Source of the DNA: Chthoniobacterales bacterium
GTDB lineage: Bacteria > Verrucomicrobiota > Verrucomicrobiia > Chthoniobacterales > UBA10450
Direction of reading: 5' to 3'
Assembly (NCBI GenBank): GCA_013697015.1
Contig: JACCXL010000376.1
Coordinates: 1 to 7,392 of the forward strand
Length of the DNA stretch: 7,392 bases
Part shown: one piece after another, positions 1 through 4,965 of the stretch
Numbering within the stretch: position 1 is the first letter of the stretch
Layout: each line of letters begins with the position of its first letter
Position numbers and translations under genes: made by a program
Notes under the pieces: model-generated
Told to the model about the DNA's origin: nothing
The model's database searches: none
What the model saw: the letters and a program-made list of their open reading frames with translations, nothing else

Positions 1-1497
1 GATGAGCTGGATGCGATCCTGACGCGGCTGCGCCGGATGGAGATCGATATCATCGAAGCTTCCGAGGTTGACCGCTACAAAGACGGCAAGAAGGACAGCG
101 AGGAGGAAGAGGAAGAAAAGCCCGATACAAAGCTGGATATCCTCGACGATCCCGTGCGCATGTACCTGAAACAGATGGGGCAGGTGCCGCTCCTGACCCG
201 GGAACAGGAAGTGGAAATTTCCAAACGCATCGAGGAGGCGGAGGCGATGGTGCAGCGCTTGATCAATCAGTTCGGTTTCATCGCATCGGCCCATCTGGAG
301 CTGGCGCAGAAATTGAGCGAAGGGCGGGAGCGTTTCGACCGGGTGATTTTGGACAAGAAAATTGAGAGTCGCGAACGCTACATGAAGATGCTCCCGCGAC
401 TTTGCAAGCAAGTGGCAAAGTCAAACGCTTCACTGGCGCAGCGATACGCTCAACTGACCCACGGCTCGAGCCGCAAAGACCCGCAAAAAGTGAAGGCGTT
501 CCAGAGAGCAGCCACTTCCCTGCAGAAGCTTTACCCTAAATTTTATTTCAAACAGAAGGTTACGGAGGAGTTTGTTCATTTGGCGGATGAGAAGTTTGTG
601 CTCCTCACAACGCTGCGAGCAGAGCTGGCCAAGCGGCCGAAAGAATCCGGCGCGCGTTCACCGCTGGGCTTGAAAGTGCGCGAACTCGAGACCGCGCTCT
701 GGCTCACCGGGGATGAATTCTCCGAGCAATATCAGGCGCTGAAGGGTTGGTTGCGGAAAGCGTTGCGGGCCAAGACTGAAATGGTGGAAGCGAACCTTCG
801 CTTGGTCATTTCGATCGCCAAGAAATACACCAATCGCGGCTTGTCGTTTTTGGATCTGATCCAGGAGGGCAACATGGGCCTGATGAAAGCGGTGGAAAAA
901 TTCGAGTACCGCCGCGGCTATAAATTTTCCACCTACGCGACCTGGTGGATACGACAGGCGATCACGCGCTCGATTGCCGATCAGGCCCGCACGATTCGCA
1001 TCCCCGTGCACATGATCGAGACGATCAACAAACTGATGCGCGTGCAGAAGCAGCTCGTTCAGGAGTACGGGCGCGAGCCAACGCCCGAAGAGGTGGCGGA
1101 AGAAATCCTCCTACCGGTGGATCGTGTGCGCGCGGTGTTAAAAATGGCGCAACAGCCGATCTCGTTACAGTCGCCCGTCGGTGAAAGCGAAGAAACAAAC
1201 TTCGGCGACTTCATCGAAGACAAAGGGGCCGAGAATCCCAGCGACATGACCGCGATCGTGTTGCTGAAGGAGAAGATTAAAGATGTCCTGGAGACGTTGA
1301 CTGAGCGCGAACGCCAGGTCCTCGAGCAACGTTTCGGATTGGTCGACGGTTATAGCCGCACGTTGGAAGAGGTGGGCCGGCAATTCCGCGTTACGCGCGA
1401 GCGAATTCGGCAGATTGAAGCGAAAGCGCTTCGCAAAATGCGGCATCCCACCCGTATCCGGCAGCTCGAGGGATTCCTCGAAGTGGCCGAAGCCTAG
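1..1497 (+). CDS. rpoD: RNA polymerase primary sigma factor RpoD (sigma-70), 5' partial
   Basis: Primary sigma factor: binds core RNA polymerase and recognises -10/-35 promoters of housekeeping genes. The reading frame is open from base 1 and the residues before the first ATG (base 37) look like the end of region 1.1, so the true start lies upstream and the ATG at 37 is internal. The visible part is 498 residues. Region 1.2 begins near residue 50 (DPVRMYLKQMGQVPLL). A roughly 180-residue non-conserved insert follows (about 80-258). Region 2 starts near 261 (EANLRLVISIAKKYTNRG), with the promoter-melting segment YKFSTYATWWIRQAI at about 307-321. Region 3 covers about 338-400. Region 4 covers about 428-492, with the -35 helix-turn-helix TLEEVGRQF...VTRERIRQIEAKALRKMRHP. 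A run of acidic residues (EEEEEE) lies between regions 1.1 and 1.2. The presence of region 1.1 remnants, an insert and complete regions 2-4 marks it as the primary sigma rather than an alternative one. The stop is TAG at 1495-1497. Confidence 0.97.
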   Translation, partial: DELDAILTRLRRMEIDIIEASEVDRYKDGKKDSEEEEEEKPDTKLDILDDPVRMYLKQMGQVPLLTREQEVEISKRIEEAEAMVQRLINQFGFIASAHLELAQKLSEGRERFDRVILDKKIESRERYMKMLPRLCKQVAKSNASLAQRYAQLTHGSSRKDPQKVKAFQRAATSLQKLYPKFYFKQKVTEEFVHLADEKFVLLTTLRAELAKRPKESGARSPLGLKVRELETALWLTGDEFSEQYQALKGWLRKALRAKTEMVEANLRLVISIAKKYTNRGLSFLDLIQEGNMGLMKAVEKFEYRRGYKFSTYATWWIRQAITRSIADQARTIRIPVHMIETINKLMRVQKQLVQEYGREPTPEEVAEEILLPVDRVRAVLKMAQQPISLQSPVGESEETNFGDFIEDKGAENPSDMTAIVLLKEKIKDVLETLTERERQVLEQRFGLVDGYSRTLEEVGRQFRVTRERIRQIEAKALRKMRHPTRIRQLEGFLEVAEA

Positions 1498-1556
1498 GAC
1501 CAGTCACTGCGCAACTTCCGCTCGGATGGGTGGTTGAATCGGGTGGAAAAGAAAAT

Positions 1557-1910
1557 ATGAAGCCGGAAGACGATCAGGAATTGTGGGATTTGCTGGGAAC
1601 GCGGCCGCAGCCCGACGTCTCACCCTTTTTCGCGCGGAACGTAATGCGCGTTTTGCGCAACAGACAGACCAAACCGCGCGCTCGAATTCGAGATTGGTTC
1701 AGTTTGGGGAGACTTGTCCCCGCCGGTGGATTGGCTGCGGGTCTCCTCGCAGTCATGCTGTTTCTCCACACCCCAGGGAATTGGCGAATCGGATCCCGCT
1801 CGGACCTTGAGCGAACACGAGCAGGGGCTCTGACCGTGCAGGATGCCGATCTGGCCGCGGATCTTAATGATCTCGCTGGCGGAGATGACGACGACGATTC
1901 GGATTTGTAA
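1557..1910 (+). CDS. Small single-pass membrane protein with acidic C-terminus, downstream of rpoD
   Basis: Unknown function; 117 residues from the ATG at 1557. A GTG at 1530 would add nine residues, but the ATG has a purine-rich GGTGGAAAAG stretch just upstream and is preferred. The N-terminal part (1-52) is polar and becomes basic (ELWDLLGTRPQPDVSPFFARNVMRVLR, then many Arg/Lys). One hydrophobic helix lies at about 53-71 (LVPAGGLAAGLLAVMLFLH). The C-terminal tail ends in a run of Asp (GGDDDDDSDL). Basic residues before the helix predict a cytoplasmic N-terminus and an exported acidic tail. This layout, a short soluble segment plus one helix directly behind a sigma gene, resembles the small putative anti-sigma-type proteins that I recall following ECF sigma genes in Verrucomicrobia, but no zinc-binding anti-sigma motif (HxxxCxxC) is present. 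It begins 60 bases after the rpoD stop with no terminator between, so co-transcription is likely. The function call is inference only. Confidence 0.7.
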   Translation: MKPEDDQELWDLLGTRPQPDVSPFFARNVMRVLRNRQTKPRARIRDWFSLGRLVPAGGLAAGLLAVMLFLHTPGNWRIGSRSDLERTRAGALTVQDADLAADLNDLAGGDDDDDSDL

Positions 1911-1946
1911 GCGCGAGAGCAGGTTGCTCCGACGCTGAAGCCAACA

Positions 1947-1980
1947 AAAAGCTGGCTTGGAATTCCTCCAGCCAGCTTTT
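1947..1980. terminator. Bidirectional intrinsic terminator between converging genes
   Basis: An 11-bp perfect inverted repeat, AAAAGCTGGCT at 1947-1957 and AGCCAGCTTTT at 1970-1980, encloses a 12-base loop that itself contains the palindrome GGAATTCC. The + strand RNA ends the stem in UUUU; the minus strand reads UUUUU at the same point because of the A-run 1946-1950. It sits 36 bases after the stop of the small membrane protein gene (+) and 23 bases past the stop of the secreted-protein gene (-), so it can serve both transcripts. Confidence 0.85.
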
Positions 1981-2003
1981 CGAATTCGCGCCCGGTCTCG
2001 CGA

Positions 2004-2306
2004 TTAATGGCCCCGGCGGCGGTAGTAAACTCGCCGGCCATGGTGCCAGTACCAACCCGTCCGGTAATAGGCTACCGGCGCCCCGTAGTATCTGGGGCCG
2101 CAGTATGAGGAGCCATAGTATGGATAGCCGTAGGAGCGGTAACCCGGATATCCGTACCCTCCGTAATAGCCCCCTCCATAGTAGCCGTATCCAATAGGGA
2201 ACCCCAATCCAATCCCGATCGAGACGTGCGCCTCGGAGCGCGCCGCACCCGCAAAAGCAAAAGTGCCGACGGCGACGGCGATGATGAGAAGCTTCTTCCA
2301 ATTCAT
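2004..2306 (-). CDS. Small secreted Gly/Tyr-rich protein
   Basis: Unknown function; 100 residues from the ATG at 2306. This start is fixed by a near-ideal ribosome binding site five bases upstream; a start further upstream at 2330 would put that site inside the coding region. Residues 1-26 form a typical Sec signal peptide: MNWKK, a hydrophobic core LLIIAVAVGTFAFAGAA, and a probable cleavage after ARSEA. The mature part of about 74 residues opens with HVSIGIGLGFPIG and then becomes low-complexity GYGYYGGGYYGGYGYPGY, ending in a basic, aromatic tail (WYWHHGRRVYYRRRGH). It carries a single Cys and no enzyme motif. Similar short, Tyr/Gly/Pro-rich exported proteins are common in environmental Gram-negatives and are thought to be envelope-associated. 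The gene lies 83 bases downstream of ribD on the same strand, so it may share that transcript, but its strong ribosome binding site suggests high independent translation. Confidence 0.8.
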   Translation of the reverse strand: MNWKKLLIIAVAVGTFAFAGAARSEAHVSIGIGLGFPIGYGYYGGGYYGGYGYPGYRSYGYPYYGSSYCGPRYYGAPVAYYRTGWYWHHGRRVYYRRRGH

Positions 2307-2310
2307 AGTT

Positions 2311-2320
2311 TCACCTCCTT
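2311..2320 (-). promoter_or_regulatory. Strong Shine-Dalgarno site of the Gly/Tyr-rich protein gene
   Basis: Read on the minus strand the site is AAGGAGGTGA, an almost complete match to the anti-Shine-Dalgarno end of 16S rRNA, followed by four bases and the ATG at 2306-2304. It is the strongest such site in the window and decides the start codon. Confidence 0.85.
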
Positions 2321-2389
2321 CAATCCACAATCATTACGACTATTGAACTCCCGAACTCGACGAAAGTTTCTCTGCAATCTGCAGAATAG

Positions 2390-3418
2390 CTACGCGGGAT
2401 AATTGGGATAGCCAGACACGCAAACATCCTGGCCGATCCGCTCATAGTTCACTCCGCGGAGGAATGCCGCCTCCGAAGTGCCACCAGCGCCTCGCCCGCC
2501 GAACGCGAGAACCGGTCCTCCGGTCAAAAGGGGCCCCAGATAGATTTGCACTTTGTCGATCAAGCGCGCGTCCAGCGCTTGACTCAGCACGTCTCCGCCT
2601 CCTTCGATTAAAACGCTCGTAATCTCATTGCGGCCGAGCTCCGCCAGAACTTTGCGCAGCGTGCCTTTGCCGATAACGCGGGTGCGCGCCGCGAATCGAT
2701 CGTTGAAGATACGAGCTTTCTGAGGCAGGCGACCGCCGCGGGTTAGCACAATCCGCCAGGGTTGGCGCGCCCCGCGGACCCCGCGCGCAGTTAACCGCGG
2801 ATTGTCCGCGCGAATCGTGGAGGCTCCGACGAGGACCGCGTCGACCTGTGCGCGAAGCATCCGCGCGTGACGGCGGGCGGCGGGTCCGGTGATCCACGGA
2901 TCTTCACCCGAGCGTCGCGTCAATCGCCCATCCAGAGACATTCCGCACTTTGCGACGACAAACGGCTGCCCTGTCGTGATCCATTTGTTGAACGTCTCGT
3001 TCAGCGCGGTGCATTCATTTTCGAACACGCCCGTGCGAACGCTGATTCCCGCCGCCCGCATTAGTGCAATTCCGCGACCGGAATGTCGCGGGTTTGGATC
3101 AATTGCACCAACGACAGCGTTTTTCACGCCGCCTCCGATGAGCGCGTGCGCGCAAGAAGCGGTTCTTCCCGCGCTGGAACACGGTTCTAGCGTTACGTAA
3201 AGTGTTGCGGCTAGAGGTATCGCTCGCCCGAAAGCGCGTAAGCATGCGATCTCAGCATGAACACCACCTGCTCTTGCATGGTGTCCGCGGGCGACGATCT
3301 TCGATCCAACGACGAGGACGGCGCCGACTGCAGGATTCGGGCTCGTGTGGCCAAGTCCCTTTTGCGCTTCAAGCAAAGCCGATCGCATGAAACGCTCGTC
3401 CCTTTGCTGAAGGTTCAT
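2390..3418 (-). CDS. ribD: Bifunctional riboflavin biosynthesis protein RibD (deaminase/reductase)
   Basis: Catalyses the second and third steps of riboflavin synthesis: deamination of the diaminopyrimidinone phosphate ribosylamine made by GTP cyclohydrolase II, then NADPH-dependent reduction of the ribosyl side chain. It has 342 residues, within the usual range. The N-terminal CMP/dCMP-type deaminase domain (about 7-145) shows TSPNPAVGAVLV (25-36), the zinc/catalytic motif HAE (H54-E56), and the second zinc motif PCSSAGRTASC (P79-C89). DPNPRHSGRGI follows at about 107-117. The C-terminal reductase domain (about 151-335) shows KCGMSLDGR (157-165), WITG (175-178), DAVLVGAS (193-200) and the NADPH-site IEGGG (271-275). 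All expected catalytic residues are present. The start at 3418 is chosen because DERFM, immediately before the first helix, is typical of the family. A GGAGG lies upstream at a rather long spacing of about 15 bases. It is divergent from recA. No other rib gene and no FMN riboswitch is visible nearby. Confidence 0.96.
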   Translation of the reverse strand: MNLQQRDERFMRSALLEAQKGLGHTSPNPAVGAVLVVGSKIVARGHHARAGGVHAEIACLRAFGRAIPLAATLYVTLEPCSSAGRTASCAHALIGGGVKNAVVGAIDPNPRHSGRGIALMRAAGISVRTGVFENECTALNETFNKWITTGQPFVVAKCGMSLDGRLTRRSGEDPWITGPAARRHARMLRAQVDAVLVGASTIRADNPRLTARGVRGARQPWRIVLTRGGRLPQKARIFNDRFAARTRVIGKGTLRKVLAELGRNEITSVLIEGGGDVLSQALDARLIDKVQIYLGPLLTGGPVLAFGGRGAGGTSEAAFLRGVNYERIGQDVCVSGYPNYPA

Positions 3419-3502
3419 AAGAGATTGATATGGCCTCCAACCTAATCCGGCAAGTCAGGGTCAGGCAGCTATAAAGATTTTATGCGAGTAAAAATGGCGC
3501 AT

Positions 3503-3530
3503 TTGATTCGATAGAGAAGATGCATAAAAA
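3503..3530 (+). promoter_or_regulatory. Possible sigma-70 promoter for the structured RNA upstream of recA
   Basis: TTGATT at 3503-3508 and TAAAAA at 3525-3530 are separated by 16 bases and each match four of six consensus positions. This would start a transcript near 3537, just before the structured segment that ends at the terminator 3693-3732. The surrounding bases (3470-3540) are unusually A/T-rich for this window, as expected of a promoter region. Both hexamers are imperfect, so this is a weak call. Confidence 0.3.
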
Positions 3531-3536
3531 GCGACA

Positions 3537-3732
3537 AAATGGGACACGATATCGATTCGTTGTGATAACGAGAAAATCAGCGCCAAAGTCCAGCATGGCG
3601 TGCCCACCTTGACGTTGCCGAAAAACTGAGCAGGTGAAACCGCGCGGAATCGCGGTTGGCTAAAAGCTGATCGGATAAATCGCAACTTGCGAGGGCCGCA
3701 AATCTACACGGTTTGCGGCCCTTTTGTTTGTT
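3537..3732 (+). ncRNA. Candidate structured RNA ending in an intrinsic terminator (small RNA or recA leader)
   Basis: No credible coding frame occupies this stretch, yet it ends in a strong + strand terminator with no + strand gene in front of it, so something is transcribed here. Several helices can be drawn by eye. (a) 3576-3586 (ATCAGCGCCAA) pairs exactly with 3656-3660 (TTGGC) plus 3666-3671 (GCTGAT), giving 11 base pairs interrupted only by a bulged TAAAA. (b) Outside it, 3559-3566 (GTTGTGAT) pairs with 3679-3686 (ATCGCAAC), eight pairs with one G-U. (c) Inside it, CCGCG 3640-3644 pairs with CGCGG 3651-3655, and CACCT 3605-3609 with AGGTG 3632-3636. (d) A small hairpin TCGCA/TGCGA at 3680-3692 is mutually exclusive with helix (b). 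The length, roughly 190 nt, is in the range of 6S-type RNAs or riboswitch leaders, but I could not match it to 6S, SRP, tmRNA, RNase P, cobalamin or FMN motifs. The 5' end is uncertain. Confidence 0.42.
3693..3732 (+). terminator. Strong intrinsic terminator upstream of recA
   Basis: A 10-bp perfect stem, GGGCCGCAAA (3693-3702) and TTTGCGGCCC (3712-3721), with a nine-base loop, is followed directly by TTTTGTTTGTT. The minus strand has no T-run after the stem, so it acts on + strand transcription only. It lies 87 bases before the recA start and behind no + strand coding gene. It either ends an independent small RNA or attenuates a recA leader. Confidence 0.88.
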
Positions 3733-3819
3733 CTCCTCCGCTCGAATGCGCTGACCTTGGCCAGATCTGCTTTTGTGCTTGGCGAAGGCGGCGCGCGCTC
3801 GTAGGTACAAGCTCCCGCT

Positions 3820-4857
3820 ATGGCCATAAAAACCGAAGAGAAAACCGGCAAGGATCAGCTCACCGCCGCCCGTAACAAGAATCTTGACTTGGCGATTCAA
3901 CAAATCGCTAAGGACTACGGCGACGGTGCCATCATGCGACTGGGGGACGACTCGATCGTTGATATCGATGTCATTCCAACCGGCAACATTTTGATCGACC
4001 GCGCCTTGGGCGTGGGCGGGTTTCCACGCGGCCGCGTGGTCGAGGTTTTCGGGCCCGAAGCCTCGGGTAAAACGACGCTGACGCTCACGGTTATCGCGCA
4101 GGCGCAGAAGCGGGGCGGTCTCGCTGCTTTCATCGACGTCGAGCACGCGCTCGATCCGCAATACGCACGCAGACTGGGCGTGAACCTTGACGATCTTCTT
4201 GTTTCTCAGCCGAGCTCCGGCGAAGAAGCGCTCCGCATTTGCGAGACGCTCGTGCGCTCGAACGCGCTAGATGTCATCGTGCTCGACTCGGTCGCGGCAC
4301 TGGTCACGAAAGCGGAGCTCGAGGGCGAAATCGGCGACGTTACTGTCGGCGCGCAGGCGCGTCTGATGAGCGCGGCGTTACGGAAGCTGACTTCGTTGAT
4401 TTCAAAGGCGCGGACCTGTTGCATTTTTACCAACCAGATCCGCGAGAAAATCGGAGTGATGTTCGGCAATCCGGAAACCACGCCGGGCGGGAAAGCCTTG
4501 AAGTTTTATGCCAGCGTCCGCGTCGATATCCGCCGGATCGGGGCGATCAAGCAAACCGATGGAGTGGTCACGGGAAATCGCACCCGTGTGAAGATAGTGA
4601 AAAACAAAGTAGCTCCTCCGTTCAGGGAAGCGGAATTCGACATCATGTACAATGAGGGAATTTCATCGACCGGTGCGCTGCTCGATCTTGCGCTGGAAAA
4701 ACAGATTGTGGAAAAACGGGGCTCCTGGCTCAGCTACAAAGGTTCACAGCTGGCGCAGGGCCGGGACGCGGCGAAGGAAGCTCTGAAGAGCGATCCTGCG
4801 CTTTACGAAGAGCTCGAAGCTGCGGTGAAAGCGAAGCTCGACGAAGAGAAAAATTAG
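3820..4857 (+). CDS. recA: Recombinase RecA
   Basis: ATP-dependent DNA strand-exchange protein; forms filaments on single-stranded DNA for homologous recombination and stimulates LexA-type self-cleavage where an SOS response exists. It has 345 residues, the normal size. The N-terminal oligomerisation helix precedes KDYGDGAIMRLG (31-42). The Walker A motif is GPEASGKTT (78-86), the catalytic Glu lies in FIDVEHALDP (E108), and Walker B is VIVLDS (152-157, D156). DNA-binding loop L1 is EGEIGDVTVGAQ (about 168-179). Loop L2 lies within NQIREKIGVMFGNPETTPGG (N205-G224), including the ATP sensor Q206. The C-terminal domain ends in an acidic/basic helix (DEEKN). Walker A carries Ala where many RecA proteins have Ser, and L1 lacks the common SH pair after GD. 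Both look like lineage differences rather than damage. The ATG at 3820 is preceded by an in-frame TAG at 3802-3804, which fixes the start; its ribosome binding site is weak (GTAGG, 14 bases away). No obvious LexA box or good promoter lies between the terminator and the start. No recX follows. Confidence 0.97.
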   Translation: MAIKTEEKTGKDQLTAARNKNLDLAIQQIAKDYGDGAIMRLGDDSIVDIDVIPTGNILIDRALGVGGFPRGRVVEVFGPEASGKTTLTLTVIAQAQKRGGLAAFIDVEHALDPQYARRLGVNLDDLLVSQPSSGEEALRICETLVRSNALDVIVLDSVAALVTKAELEGEIGDVTVGAQARLMSAALRKLTSLISKARTCCIFTNQIREKIGVMFGNPETTPGGKALKFYASVRVDIRRIGAIKQTDGVVTGNRTRVKIVKNKVAPPFREAEFDIMYNEGISSTGALLDLALEKQIVEKRGSWLSYKGSQLAQGRDAAKEALKSDPALYEELEAAVKAKLDEEKN

Positions 4858-4953
4858 CGTCGAGCGCGCGAGGCGCAGGGCACGAAGCTTGCGCTCACGT
4901 TTCCGTTTTGCTACATCGCGGAATCCCGCTCTCAAGAACGCGCGGGGAGAACT

Positions 4954-4958
4954 GGAGG
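4954..4958 (+). promoter_or_regulatory. Shine-Dalgarno site of the TPR protein gene, in a hairpin loop
   Basis: GGAGG lies seven bases before the ATG at 4966 and decides that start. GGGGAGA (4944-4950) can pair with TTTCCCC (4959-4965), with one G-U pair, placing the whole GGAGG in an eight-base loop and the stem directly against the start codon. Confidence 0.7.
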
Positions 4959-4965
4959 TTTCCCC

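Noticed and set aside
1574..2041. 155-residue minus-strand open frame
   Set aside because: It crosses the bidirectional terminator and overlaps the tail of the Gly/Tyr gene and the antisense of the small membrane protein gene; composition is Ser/Arg-rich noise.
1864..2301. 145-residue minus-strand frame overlapping the Gly/Tyr protein gene
   Set aside because: Same strand but other frame; lacks the ribosome binding site and signal peptide that support the 2306 start, and runs through the terminator.
2373..2385. CTGCA/TGCAG hairpin just before the Gly/Tyr gene as a ribD terminator
   Set aside because: The minus strand has no T-run after the stem and the stem is only five pairs, so termination there is not supported.
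3454..3475. Resemblance of GTCAGGGTCAGGCAGC to the SRP RNA core
   Set aside because: It is only a tandem GTCAGG pair next to CAGC; the GGAAG tetraloop region and the flanking complementary arms of SRP RNA are absent.
3419..3536. FMN riboswitch upstream of ribD
   Set aside because: The conserved FMN-element blocks (such as AGGGGC and ACCGGCGGT types) are not present on the minus strand before ribD.
3733..3819. LexA/SOS box before recA
   Set aside because: CTG-N8-CAG (3751-3764) and the palindrome CAGATCTG (3762-3769) exist, but neither fits CTGT-N8-ACAG nor the GAAC-N4-GTTC type box.
3577..4161. 194-residue minus-strand open frame across the recA start
   Set aside because: It lies antisense to the conserved recA N-terminus and over the structured RNA, has no recognisable domain and no ribosome binding site; it is a shadow of recA codon bias.
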